A stretch of DNA of 64,000 bases from Callorhinus ursinus (taxonomy: Eukaryota; Chordata; Mammalia; Carnivora; Otariidae): the NCBI RefSeq assembly GCF_003265705.1, contig NW_020312849.1:840824-904823 (forward strand). Reading direction: 5' to 3'. The translations under genes and the position numbers were made by a program. Every line of letters starts with the position of its first letter. The first letter of the stretch is position 1. The notes beneath the pieces are model-generated. The model made no database searches. It saw nothing but the letters and a program-made list of their open reading frames with translations, and was not told where the DNA came from. Of this stretch, positions 24,065 to 35,230 are shown piece by piece.

Positions 24065-24282
24065 TTAAAATGTCTTTTATTTTATTTTTTTTATTTTTTT
24101 AAGATTTATTTATATATTTTGAGAGAATGAGAATGAGAGAGTACATGAGAGGGGGGAGGGTTAGAGGGAGAAGCAGGCTCCTTGCCAAGCGGGGAGCCTG
24201 ATGCGGGACTTGATCCTGGGAGTCCAGGATCATGACCCGAGCCGAAGGCAGCGCTTAACCGACTGAGCCACCCAGGCGCCCC
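24065..24282 (-). mobile_element. SINEC type A, second at the same target
   Basis: Flanked by CATTTAGTCATTTT at 24051-24064 and 24283-24296. The tail side carries extra sequence, TTAAAATGTCTTTTATTTTA. Confidence 0.92.
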
Positions 24283-24353
24283 CATTTAGTCATTTTTAAG
24301 TGTACAATTCAGTGGCATTAAGGTGATTTTATAGCCTTGTTACCAAGAATGCA

Positions 24354-24469
24354 TTTTTAAAGTTTATTTATTTATTTTTTAATAATCTCTACACTCAGCG
24401 TGGCGCTGGAACTTGCAACCCCAGCATCAAGAGTCACATGCTCTTTCAACTTAGCCAGCCAGGCACCTG
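24354..24469 (-). mobile_element. Short tRNA-Lys-like SINE, minus
   Basis: TSD ACCAAGAATGCA at 24342-24353 and 24470-24481. It shows that the short class also moved by retrotransposition. Confidence 0.88.
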
Positions 24470-24538
24470 ACCAAGAATGCAAATCTTATTATTCCTGGGC
24501 ATCTTAAGGGCCTGTGCTTTGTCTCACACTATTTCTTT

Positions 24539-26781
24539 TTTTTTTTTTTTAGGAGTTTTACAATTTATTAAATAGGAAAGCTGTCAATTTGAACAGGAGG
24601 GAAAAGGCAAGTTTATTTAAAAAAATAACATCTACAGAAAAATAGGGAAGAAGGCACATAGTGCATGTTCTGCCTTCCCTCTGTGGGGGAGCAGTTGGAA
24701 AGGCACTGTGGACAGCTTCGTGCTAACACAGGGAGGCTCTGCACACTCTAAATCCATGAATTCTAAACTTCATCGTATAAAACCCCACTTGAAACATGTA
24801 TCAAAACCCTCCAGCCAAAGCAGTTTTGCAAACCCGAAGGCCCACGTGTGCATTTAGATAGCTGCACACAGTGGCCCACCTGGGTGACCCGGGGCCCGCG
24901 TGGGGCATCTGCGCTCAGGTCTCCCAGGGCAGGCACCGCCCGCAGGCCCACAGGAGTGGACTCCGAGCCAGCGGGGGCACCAGGTGAGGTTGGAGAGGAA
25001 CTAGGGCCCTTCTGAGGCAACCACTCACCGCGGCTCCCCTACTTTCTCTCCTGTCGAAATTAAGGACGAGCAATTGACTTATCTTATAATTAACTTTCCA
25101 GAATGACAACGGAAAACACTCATTGTAGAACTGTGGTTTTCAGGTTTAGTAACTTCAAAAAATCACTGGCTTTTATAGAAACGTCTTCCGATAGAGCATT
25201 AGTCCGTGAAGTAGCGGGAGCTACCCCAGAAGGCTTGCGGAGAAGCCAGTGCTGCTCTCACGCGGGGGTTGCTTCTCCCTGCAGCGGGCCGCTCACACTG
25301 TGCGGTCATGAAATTAGCATGTCATGATAAATATCTTTACTACGGTGAGGACGACATATTTAAAGACACAACGGCATTTCCAAGTCCGGGTGTGAGCGGA
25401 GCTGTGACCTGGAAGCACCTCAGGGTTCTCAAGACTCCTCCTCCTCATCTTTAATTTCAGAAATTTTGTCTATAGATTTAAGGATTTCAGCAACAAGATT
25501 CAACGTTTCAGCTCTGGAAACCAGCTGCTTTATTGAGGACATTGCAGAGGTTCTGCAAGGCCACGTCGCTGTTCGGCTTCACCACCATCAGGCTGGCGCC
25601 CTGGCCAGACCTCAAGGCTTCATTCTCACCCTTTTAGTTAGAGACCTGTGCCTGGAGCAAGCTGATCTCCTGTTTAAGCTTCATGACTTGGTTTTCTGCC
25701 TTCACAGTCCGTCTCGTCATCAGCTCCAGGTTCTGCTCCACCTGCTGGACCATTGACTCCAGATCGTGGTAGTCACTTTCCTCCTTGATCATTTTGGCTT
25801 CCAGCTTCCGCTCCAGTGTCCTCACCATTTCTGTCTGAATCTCAGAGAAGCTCTGAACTTCAGTCAGCTTTCTTCTCAGCTTAGAATTTTCATCTTTCAG
25901 TATTTCATAGCTTATCTGCAGTGTCCGGAGATGCCTGTCTCCCAGAGACTCTCCGTGGGCCGCGAAGTCTACGCTGGGGTTCCCGCCGGAGAGGCGCGAG
26001 AGTCAGAGTCGCTCAGCGTCCCCGGGGGCAGTGTCTCGGGCGCCACCAGCTCCGACTGGGCAGAGAAAAAGGAGACGTGAGTGCTGCAAGGTGCCGTGCT
26101 GGCGGCGACCTCGGAGGAGCGGGTCTGCTCCACAGTGGATGGCAGGTAGGCCCCGTTCCACCCGTCGTACTCATCCTCGTCCAGAAGATGGCCAGCCCCC
26201 GTAGGGTCTTCAAAAAATGGCTGCTGATGTTCTAAGCCATACCCCACGGTCTGGGAGGTCGGGGAGTTGCGGCCGAGTCCCAGAGAGTGTCTCGTGGTTT
26301 CCTTGGAATAAATCCTGTTGTTGGCTGTATCCTCTCCCGACAGGCTGAGGTTCTTGGTTTTCAGAAACTCCTTAAAGGAGAATGGATTGGCCTCTGCAAG
26401 ATCTTCAAATTTATCATCTCCCAAATGTGTCTCTTGGGCTCCTGGCAGACCTTGCTTAGTACATTTCCCCTTTCCGTTGCCAAAATCTGCAGCCCCGCCC
26501 GGCGCGGCAGGGGCGGCCCCGGGGCCCGGAGGGCTCGGCCCAGCCGCCCGACCCGGCCGCTCACCGTCCGGAATGACGAGGCTCCGGGCTCGCGACAGCG
26601 GGTCAACGCCCGGGCGGCGCGCATAGCCCGCCATCGCCTCAGGCCCGCCGGCGCCCGCCCTCCCTAGCTAGCCTGGCAGCGGCGGCTCCATGGCCCCGGC
26701 TCCCCCCCGGCCGCGGTCCGAGTCTTCCGACCCCGTCGCCCGCTGCCCAGCCGCCGCTCCCAGCCTCTCGCTGCGACTTCC
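24539..26781 (-). pseudogene. ENTR1 (SDCCAG3) processed pseudogene
   Basis: A retrocopy of ENTR1, an endosome-associated coiled-coil protein. On the minus strand the ATG at 26634 starts MAGYARRPGVDPLSRARSLV. Later come EANPFSFKEFLKTKNLSLSG, QPFFEDPTGAGHLLDEDEYD and MVRTLERKLEAKMIKEESDY, all recognisable ENTR1. A frameshift falls between 25969 and 25828, a stop follows QAQVSN near 25634, and a deletion with frameshift lies near 25530. The original C-terminus ...SEIKDEEEES ends at 25429. The 3' UTR, an AATAAA and the A tail (T run on plus) follow. A perfect 19-base TSD, TGTCTCACACTATTTCTTT, lies at 24520-24538 and 26782-26800. The N-terminal part carries an in-frame 78-base extension (see findings). 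It cannot make full-length protein. Confidence 0.94.
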
Positions 26782-27081
26782 TGTCTCACACTATTTCTTT
26801 CACTTCAAATATTTTGCTCTTTCATCTGCCTATTGAAACCCTGAATATATATCTCAATGTCCACCAAATCTTCATTAATCTCTCATAGCAGAAACTAAGC
26901 CCTGCGTGCTCTAAATTCTTAAAATACACAATTTGAAACTCTCAAATATTTCCACTTCTGCCTTGCATTATCATTTTTGTGTGTGTGTATGTTTATTAAT
27001 GCCATCTAGACATCTGTTTCTTCAAGTGTTATGCAGGGATTACCTCTCTTAGAATCACCTGCTTTAAAACAACGATGATCC

Positions 27082-27290
27082 AAGGGCGCCTGGGTGGCTC
27101 AGTCGTTAAGCGTCTGCCTTCGGCTCAGGTCATGATCCCAGGGTCCTGGGATGGAGTCCCACATCGGGCTCCCTGCTCGGCGGGAAGCCTGCTTCTCCCT
27201 CTCCCACTCCCCCTGCTTGTGGTTCCTCTCTCGCTGTGTCTCTCTCTGTCAAATAAATAAGATCTTTTAAAATAAAAAAATAATAAAAAT
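27082..27290 (+). mobile_element. SINEC type B
   Basis: TSD AAAACAACGATGATCC at 27066-27081, AAAACAATGATGATCC at 27291-27306. Confidence 0.94.
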
Positions 27291-28406
27291 AAAACAATGA
27301 TGATCCTCAGACCCCAATACCAGAAATTCATTTAATAAGTCTGGAAGAGGGCCCAGATCCTGCATTTTAAACAAGTTCCCCGAGGGATCTTATGCATACT
27401 AAAGTCTGAGAGCAAAGTTCTAGGCAATTTCTCCTAAAGGGTAGGGGCTATGTCTGGCTTATTTTACCATCTTTCGTAGCACTTGTGCTCTGAACTTAAT
27501 AAATCCTGAATTGAGCAGCTCGATTGACTGTATACCAAAAATGTGATTTTCTCTTCATCTCTATGATTTGGACAACTGGTTTTTTGTGTTTGTTTTTGAA
27601 TGGCCAGTGTCCAGTCCTATTTCTACTGAATGCATCTCATTTTCTTTGTTTCCCTGAAGAAACTACTTTTTCCGAGTATTACACTATGTAGTTCGGATAG
27701 AGTTAAATCTACTCCCTGGTTCTGGAAATGGAAATGTTATCCAGGCCAGCCTTCAAAGTGTAATGAGTTCTCCTGGCCACAATGATTTGTTCAGAGGTGT
27801 GCATACGACCCAAGCTGAGACAGGGGGGTCAATCCTAGCATTATGGTGAACTCTTTCTCTTCAGATTGTTAAACTGGAATCATATAGCTTGAAGTCAACA
27901 CAGGGCTGCCTGAGTACAAAACCACTGAAAAAGAAAGTGGAGCCTAGGGACTGATGAGAAAGACAGTATCCTGAGAACATCATTTGAGTACCTGGATAAA
28001 GCCTTTCCTGAAGTTTACTCCTTAAACTTGCAGGTATTAAGCCAATTAACCCTCTTCTGGCTTTGTCTTGCTTACAGTGGGAGTCCTGATATATCTTTTA
28101 TATTGCCCTCCACCACTTGATATTGTGAGTAAACAACTTGGAGTCTTGGACTTTCCCTAACCCTCTCTGCCAATGCTAAATATGATAAATATAATTTCAC
28201 AACAATGCTCAGGCCTGTTCAGACTTCTTTATTTCATTTGCATGGGTGTGACTTAAATCCCTCCATGAGAGCAGCTTTTATATACTTCCGAGCATGAACT
28301 GAGTGCTAAGCCACTTTAGATGAGGATATTGTAGATGTCATCTTTCCTGGAAAACTTTCCTGCCTCTTACACTTCCTAACATTCCAGGTTAAGAGGCTGT
28401 CTTATA

Positions 28407-28600
28407 GGGGCGCCTGGGTGGCTCAGTCGTTAAGTGTCTGCCTTTTGGCTCAGGTCATGATCCCAGGATCCTGGGATCGAGCCCCACATCGGGCTCCCTG
28501 CTCTGCGGGAAGCCTGCTTCTCCCTCTCCCACTCCTCCTGCTTGTGTTCCTGCTCTCGCTATCTCTCTCTCTGTCAAATAAATAAATACAATCTTTTTTT
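28407..28600 (+). mobile_element. SINEC type B
   Basis: GGGGCGCCTGGGTGGCTCAG head. Its tail, TAAATAAATACAATC, is duplicated after the next, inverted SINE. Confidence 0.92.
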
Positions 28601-28790
28601 TTAAGATTTTATTTTTTTGACAGAGAGAGACACAGCAAGAGAGGGAACAAAAGCAGGGGGAGTGGGAGAGGGAGAGAGAGAAGCAGGCTTCCCGCTGAGC
28701 AGAGAGCCTGATGCGGGGCTTGATCCCAGGACCCTGGGATCATGACCTGAGCGGAAGGCAGACACTTAACGACTGAGCCACCCAGGCACC
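28601..28790 (-). mobile_element. SINEC type B inserted in the tail of the previous SINE
   Basis: Opposite orientation. TAAATAAATACAATC before and TAAATAAATAAAATC after it act as TSD. Confidence 0.92.
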
Positions 28791-29577
28791 CCTAAATAAA
28801 TAAAATCTTTAAAAACAAAAGAGGGTCTCTTTTAGTTTCTATACTTACCCTTTTTCCAGCCCCCTTTATTCTGTTATAATTGTTTCTTACCCGCTTTCCC
28901 AAGTGCAGTTTCTTTTGTCTTTTTTGTTTGTTTTGTAATCTCCAACACCCAGCCCAGTGCTTTGTACAGAAGTATGTACTTGACATACAATTATTGAATG
29001 AATGGATGAATAATGAATGATGAGAATTACATAAATTAAGAGAAACTCATTTCTTTCCCCATACTTTCTCTCAGAAGGCTGCAGCAAATCAGTAACTACA
29101 TTTAAGATGTCTGCTCATCAGTCTTGTTGCCTTATCTTCCATTCTATGAGGCATATAGAGATGGATCTTGGTAAAGTATTCAAAAGCTGGCAACCAGGAG
29201 TGAAGGGTTGAAAACAGGGAAAATGAAGAACAAATGAAGGAGCCTGGAAGTTATCCTGGGAAAGGAAGATTGGAATAGAAAACAAAATTGTCTTCAAATA
29301 CTTGCAGTGGGTGGGAACCAGGGCAAAAATGAGGCCAATAAATTAAGACTGAAGTTCCGCAATAGAGAATTCTAATGATGAAGGCAAACAGAGGTACAAC
29401 ATAGCTGCTTCAGGACTTGCTGAGCTTTCCATTCCTGAGGACGCCCCTGTAGAGCCCAGATATCAGTAGAACAGTAGATAGTGGGGGTCAGGAATTCAAA
29501 TATTGGCCTTTACAAAGGTCTCCTGCCACCCAGAGAACATTAAGTTTTTAGAAACTTTTTAAGAATTCTAAGAATCT

Positions 29578-29799
29578 GGGGCGCCTGGGTGGCTCAGTAG
29601 GTTAAGCATCTGCCTTTGGCTCAGGTCATGATCTCAGGGTCCTGGGATCCAACCCCACGTTGGGCCCCCTGCTCAGCGGAGAGTGGGCTTCTCCCTCTCC
29701 CTCTGACTCACCTCCCCCTGGTGCTCGCTCTCTCTCTGATGCTCACTCTCCCTCTCTCTCTCTCAAACAAATAAATAAAATCTTAAAAAAAGAGAAAAG
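29578..29799 (+). mobile_element. SINEC
   Basis: GGGGCGCCTGGGTGGCTCAG head. AAGAATCT occurs at both borders. Confidence 0.9.
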
Positions 29800-30319
29800 A
29801 ACTTTAAGAATCTTTGGCTTTTAAGTATCTTTTTTTTTTTTAATTCTACTAAGTTATTGTTTCTTATGTAATGAGACATTTGCAAATGAGGAATTGTAGC
29901 CCCCTCTTGCTTCAGTGCTACACCGAGGGACAAGACAATCATGTAGCCCCAAATCATGGCTTTGCATTTGGTCAAAACAGGGCTCAGAAGCATGGGGTTG
30001 TTCTACATATGTCCTGTATTCTGTTCACCCCAATCTTAGGGCTTTATCAGTGTAAACTTTGCTCAAGTACGACTGCATGTTTGTGTATGTCTTTTGGTAA
30101 TTTTCCTTATCATCCTTAGGTGGTGACTAATTAATTAAGGATGCAGGCCCTCCTATAAAAATCAAAGGTTGTGTTTGGAAAAGGGTAGTCTAAGGAACCT
30201 GCATCAAAATCTCTCAGGACATCTTAAGAATGCATATTCCTGGGTCCAACCCAGACTTACTAAATGAGACCCTTCAGGGCGCTTGGCCAGGAATCTGCAT
30301 TATAACAAGTAGAGGGGAG

Positions 30320-30870
30320 GAAAATGAATTTTCCCCCTACCCTTCTGGATTCTTAGCTGAGACCACTGTATAAGAGATGGATTAACAAGAGAAAAACAAA
30401 CAGAAGGTTGTTAACATGCATATCTCATGTACACTCTCTTTTCCAGAGAAAAATGAGTAACTCACAGAGGTAGCTTCAGAATTTAGGCTTACCTACCATT
30501 TTAATAGGGAAAGAGGAGGGGAGATGCAGACTTTAGATGAGAAAGCAAATTATTTTTAGCAAAGATGAGCGGGCCTTTAGAAGATGGAAGGTATGATCAT
30601 TTATGACAAAGTATGTCTGGGTGTGGTGTCAACTTTTAGTCTCTTCTCCTGTGAGCACAGTGCATCCTCCCTGGGTGGTGAAACTCCCAAGAAGATTTAT
30701 AGCAATTGAGTCCCTTTTGGAGGCTGTCTTTAGGCAGATAAGGGCAGTTGAGAGAAAGTCTTTAACTACATTTCCCTGCATTTTCTGTCTTCAAGTGCCT
30801 ACAGCCCCAAAGAATCATTATGCCAAATTGGCATATTTTGGGGTGACATGTCCCAAACTCCTATAATCCT
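30320..30870 (-). repeat. ERV1-type LTR, minus strand
   Basis: GGATTAACAAGAGAAAAACA at one end and TTATGCCAAATTGGCATATT with TTGGGGTGACATG at the other match the copies in HERC6 introns 1 and 3. Solo LTR. Confidence 0.5.
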
Positions 30871-30939
30871 GCGGGGCAGGTAGTTGTGTGTCAGGGTTAG
30901 CTGCAGGGGTGTGGTTGTTTTTCTTTTCTTTCTTTCTGT

Positions 30940-31296
30940 CTTTTTTTTTTTTTGAAGGGGAGAGGTAGTTTTATTTTAATTTTATGGGCTCCTTTCCCCC
31001 TTTTTATGGTGATCTAATTGCAATCGTTAAAAGCACCTGACCAGTTCTTTAGAATATGCTCTCTAGTCAAGTCTAACTTTATTGACACTGTAGATGGATG
31101 AGCTTGATTGTTTGAACCAAAATGGGAACATTAAAAAACAAACATCACAGCCCTTACTAATAACATTGTGACTTTGCTGTCAAGTGTAGAATCCTTCTTT
31201 CAAGAAAAAGCTTGTGACCATTTTGTATGGCTTGTCTGGAAACTTCTGTAAATCTTGTGTTTTTAGTAAAATATTTTTTGTTATTCTAAAAAAAAA
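30940..31296 (+). pseudogene. Possible 3'-UTR-only retrocopy, parent unknown
   Basis: A stretch ending CTGTAAATCTTGTGTTTTTA ... TTTTTTGTTATTCT followed by ten A looks like an mRNA 3' UTR with its tail. No ORF and no clear TSD. I do not recognise the parent. Confidence 0.3.
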
Positions 31297-31827
31297 ATCG
31301 TCACCTTGTATATCTTAAACTTACATAGGTTATATGTCAGTAATATCTCAGTAAAGTGAGAGAGAAATCAGAGGGAAAAATTGGCCTTGACATAGAGTCT
31401 TCAAACAATATTATTAATATTTTCAAACATTTGTGTGATAATCATGAAGAATGAGAAATATGGGAAAGTAAATGACTTCCTTTATAAGCTCATAGTAAAA
31501 AAGTCTTATGTCTATACTGGAAACCAGGCCAAAGATACAGTGGAAAAGATATACTACTTCTCATTTTATGATGGCATATTGCCTCTCCAAATGGGCTCTG
31601 TTCCAGGTCAGAGAAAATAAGTTATGCTCTACAAGAAAACAATTCCTGAAATTTACATTTTGTTTGCATTAGAACATACCTGTTCACCTGGAAATATCTC
31701 CAGGTAAAAATGGCCTCTGGAAGAGATTGGCACCCATAAGCTGAGATATCAGACATACTTTCTCTAGTAATGATTAAAAAATTAAAATGGACATCAAAAG
31801 CCTGGAACTTTAAACAAAAACTTTTTT
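31297..31827. other. Intergenic, nothing recognised
   Basis: AT-rich. The 61-codon frame at 31435 has no known similarity. Confidence 0.5.
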
Positions 31828-32019
31828 TAAAAATTTTTTTTTATTTATTTGACAGAGAGAGACACAGCGAGAGAGGGAACACAAGCAGGGGGAGTGGGAG
31901 AGGGAGAAGCAGGCTCCCCGCCGGCCAGGGAGCCCGATGTGGGATTCGATCCCAGGACCCCGGGACCATGACCCGAGCGGAAGGCAGACGCTTAACGACT
32001 GAGCCATCCAGGCACCCCT
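31828..32019 (-). mobile_element. SINEC type B
   Basis: Near-complete reverse copy ending GAGCCATCCAGGCACCCC. TSD not resolved. Confidence 0.9.
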
Positions 32020-32056
32020 ACAGAAAGATATATTTTTTAAGAACGCTGACATTCTT

Positions 32057-32256
32057 TTTTTTTTTTTTTAAAGATTTTATTTATTTATTTGACAGAGAGA
32101 CACAGCGAGAGAGGGAACACAAGCAGGGGGAGTGGGAGAGGGAGAAGCAGGCTTCCCGTGGAGCAGGGAGCCCGATGCGGGGCTCGATCCCAGGACCCTG
32201 GGATCATGACCTGAGCCAAAGGCAGACGCTTAACGACTGAGCCACCCAGGCGCCCC
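32057..32256 (-). mobile_element. SINEC type B, young
   Basis: Perfect 18-base TSD AAGAACGCTGACATTCTT at 32039-32056 and 32257-32274. Almost undiverged. Confidence 0.95.
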
Positions 32257-32387
32257 AAGAACGCTGACATTCTTGAGACCTAGCCTTTTAAAGTAGCTCA
32301 GAAGAGCTAGTACATCTGAATCTCAGGATTATGTTTCAAAAACTCTCCTGTTCTAGCTCTGGCTTGAATTGCTCTTTTCTTTCTTTC

Positions 32388-32670
32388 TTTTTTTATTAAC
32401 ATATAACGTATTATTTGTTTCAGGGGTACAGGTCTGTGATTCATCAGTCTTTTTTTTTAAGATTTTATTTATTTATTTGAGAAAGTGAAAGCGAAAGAGA
32501 TCACAGAGGGAGAGGGAGAAGTAGACGATGTGGGGCTGGATCCCAGGACCTGGGATCATAACCTGAGCCGAAGGCAGTCACTTAACTGACTGAGCCACCC
32601 AGGCACCCCTGTGATTCATCAGTCTTACACAATTCACAGCGATCACCATATGAATTGCTAATTTCTGACA
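32388..32670 (-). mobile_element. L1 3' end fragment, minus strand
   Basis: TTATTAACATATAACGTATT ... GGTACAGGTCTGTGATTCAT is the reverse complement of a carnivore L1 3' UTR. It is interrupted by a SINE at 32452-32609. Confidence 0.7.
32452..32609 (-). mobile_element. SINEC, shortened, in L1 fragment
   Basis: TSD TGTGATTCATCAGTCTT at 32435-32451 and 32610-32626. Confidence 0.93.
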
Positions 32671-33129
32671 AGTATTTTACCTCATTGCATCTCTACTTTC
32701 TGTGAATCAAATGATGGTCTTTGCTCTCTCGGTACCAGAGGTTCCACTGTGAAGAATTTGCATATAAAAAGTACTGTGAAAATGACAAGGGCTACTATGA
32801 ATAGAGACCATGTTTCTTGTGTTTTCAGATAGCAGTTTTCTTCCAGCCTCAGTCTACATTTACTCTATTTCTACTATTATTAAGAATCATATGGGTCAAA
32901 GGCTTACTTACCATCCTGTCATCACTGCCTTCCAAGTGGCCCCTCAAGATAGCAGGATACTGTATCTGGAGAAGAGGGTTTTCTGATAAAGAAGCTTTGA
33001 GAAAGAGGAATGCTATAAAACCTTTTGTCTTTGGGATTAAAAATCAGGAATATCATGCTGTGTTGTATTGATAACATGTAAGAGGTAAATGTAGAATTAT
33101 AGTCAATCTCATTTCTCCAGGGTACTTTA

Positions 33130-33350
33130 TTTATTTTTTTTAAAGATTTTATTTATTTTATTTATTTATTTGACAGAGAGAGATGCAGCCAGAGGGGGAG
33201 TAGGAAAGGGAACACAAGCAGGGGGAGCGGGAGCGGGCGAAGCAGGCTTCCCGCTGAGCAGGGAGCCTGATGCGGGGCTAGATCCCAGGACCCTGGGATC
33301 CTGACCTGAGCGGAAGGCAGACGCTTAATGACTGAACCACCCAGGCACCC
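33130..33350 (-). mobile_element. SINEC type B
   Basis: TSD CTCCAGGGTACTTTA at 33115-33129 and 33351-33365. Confidence 0.94.
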
Positions 33351-33407
33351 CTCCAGGGTACTTTAGATAATGTGTTGCAGTTTACAATTTTAAAAACCCT
33401 TTTACTG

Positions 33408-33611
33408 GGCACCTGGGTGGCTCAGTCGTTAAGCGTCTGCCTTCGGCTCAGGTCATGATCTCAGGGTCCTGGGATCTAGCCCCGCATCAGGCTCCCTGCT
33501 CAGCGGGAAGCCTGCTTCGCCCTCCCCAACTCCCCCTGCTTGTGTTCCCTCTCTTGCTGTGTCTCTCTCTGTCAAATAAATAAAATCTTAAAAAAAATAA
33601 ATAAATAAAAT
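33408..33611 (+). mobile_element. SINEC type B
   Basis: TSD AAAAACCCTTTTACTG at 33392-33407 and 33612-33627. Confidence 0.94.
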
Positions 33612-33844
33612 AAAAACCCTTTTACTGAGGTTATACACACACATGCATAAATGAGCATACGTTACATTAATCATAAATATACAATTCAATGATTTTTTAT
33701 TATATATACACCCAGGTAACCTCCATTCAGATCAAGATGGAGAAAAATTTCAGCCCTCCATAAGGTACAACTTTTATTGCATTTTAAAATGATACATTTA
33801 AATTGTAATTCAAATAAATTAAACATTTAAATATTTGACATGTG

Positions 33845-34160
33845 TTAAAAAGAAAACCACGGTGTCCAGTGGCATGACTTAGGGTAAAGTCCCAAGTCAG
33901 TAAACCAAAACTTAATACCTAACCTAACTGCAGTTTCAACCCTACAGCAATATAACCTTCAACCAGTCCACATGGGAATGTCCTGGGTCAGTACTAGGAA
34001 ATTTACTGACAAACGCCCCTCCTTTCCTTGTAAGAGGGCCACCTTGCCTAAAACAATGGATTTTTTTGCTAATAACCTCCTTTTATCAAACTCCCTCTCT
34101 ACATCTAACAACCCTTCCTTTTCTGTAATCCTTTAGAGCTCCCTTCTACTTGCTAGATGG
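33845..34160 (+). repeat. LTR copy C1 (direct repeat of 34362-34790)
   Basis: AAAGAAAACCACGG, CCCAAGTCAGTAAACCAAAA, CTTAATACCTAACCTAACTG and CTTCTACTTGCTAGATGGGA recur in the same order about 500 bases on. ERV-type LTR, family not certain. Confidence 0.6.
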
Positions 34161-34167
34161 GAAGAGA

Positions 34168-34285
34168 AGGAGGGGCGTCTGGCGGGCTCAGACAGTGGGG
34201 TGTGCAACTCTTGATCTTGGGGTTGTGAGTTCGAGCCCCACGTTGGGTGTAGAGATTACTTAAAAATAAAATCTTAAAAAAAGAG
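34168..34285 (+). mobile_element. Short tRNA-Lys-like SINE between LTR copies
   Basis: CAACTCTTGATCTTGGGGTT, GTGAGTTCGAGCCCCACGTT and GGGTGTAGAGATTACTTAAA. Retains a full B box. Confidence 0.85.
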
Positions 34286-34361
34286 AGACAGAATAAAATA
34301 CTCATTCACTGTTTTACCACCTAAATGAAACTACTTTGATTTCTGATAATTTCATTTGTTA

Positions 34362-34601
34362 AAAAGAAAACCACAGGCCCAAAAGGGCATCACTTAGGTT
34401 AAGGCCCCAAGTCAGTAAACAAAGACTTAATACCTAACCTACCTGCAGTCTCAGTCCCACAGGAATGTAACCCTTATTTAACCAGTCAGCATAGAATTTC
34501 CTGGTCAATACTAGGAAATGTACTGATATACCCCTTCTGCTCCCCTTAGGAGGGGAAACTTGCCTAAACAATGCATTCCTTGCTAATAAATTCCTTTCTA
34601 C

Positions 34602-34632
<31 letters not shown>

Positions 34633-34790
34633 TGCGTGCGTGCCCTTTCTCTGCCTTTTAAAACATTTCTCTTGTTTAGCTCAAAGGAGCTCCCCTCTAC
34701 TTGCTAGATGGGATGCTGCCCAATTCATGAATCATTTAGTAAACCCATTAGATCTTCAAATTAACTCCGTGGAATTTTGTTAACAGATTC
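34362..34790 (+). repeat. LTR copy C2
   Basis: Longer version of C1, ending GATGCTGCCCAATTCATGAA ... AACCCATTAGATCTTCAAAT, as at an LTR 3' end. It contains a GT repeat. Only a short SINE and about 80 bases separate it from C1. Confidence 0.6.
34602..34641 (+). repeat. GT/GCGT microsatellite
   Basis: A GT run of about 13 units followed by GCGCGTGCGTGCGTG, inside the LTR at 34362-34790. Confidence 0.95.
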
Positions 34791-34891
34791 AAGTCTTTTT
34801 TCACAACACTGAACTTGTATCAAATTCAGCTGCTTTAATTCAGCAAGCCACAACAGTTAAAAACAAGGATATCAGAGAATTGGTGGGGGAC

Positions 34892-35050
34892 GGTGCCTGG
34901 GTGGCTCAGTCGGTTAAGCATCATGATCTTAGGATCCTGGGATGGAGCCCCACCTAGCGGGGAGTCGGCTTCTCCCTCTCCCTCTGCCCCTCCCCCTGTT
35001 CATGCTCTCTCTCCCTCAAATAAATAAATAAATAATCTTAAAAAAAATTA
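34892..35050 (+). mobile_element. SINEC, internally deleted
   Basis: GTGCCTGGGTGGCTCAGTCG head; the CTGCCTTCGGCTCAGGT segment is missing. Confidence 0.88.
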
Positions 35051-35052
35051 TG

Positions 35053-35230
35053 GGACGCCTGGGTGGCTCAGTCGGTTAAGCATCTGCCTTCAGCTCAGGT
35101 CATGATCCCAGGGTCCTGGGATTGAGTCCTGCATCGGGCTCCCTGCTCAGCAGGGAGCCTGCTTCTCCCTCTGCTGCTCCCTCTGCTTGTGTTCTCTCTC
35201 TCGCTCAAGTAAATAAAATCTTAAAAAAAT
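35053..35230 (+). mobile_element. SINEC type B
   Basis: Directly follows the previous SINE in the same orientation; GACGCCTGGGTGGCTCAGTC head. Confidence 0.9.

Larger units (their letters stand above)
26801..29566. other. Mostly unique intergenic
   Basis: Holds SINEs at 27082 and 28407-28790. I see nothing else I can name. Confidence 0.5.

Noticed and set aside
25466..25756. Plus-strand open frame of 96 residues
   Set aside because: Antisense of the ENTR1 pseudogene coiled-coil part.
30603..30866. 87-residue open frame
   Set aside because: Lies in an LTR-type repeat; no similarity to a known protein.
31770..32240. 156-residue open frame
   Set aside because: Reads through two minus-strand SINEs; repeated [14 protein letters not shown] peptide is the standard SINE antisense translation.
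34602..34641. GT/GCGT run as a possible Z-DNA regulatory element
   Set aside because: It is an ordinary microsatellite inside an LTR with no gene nearby.
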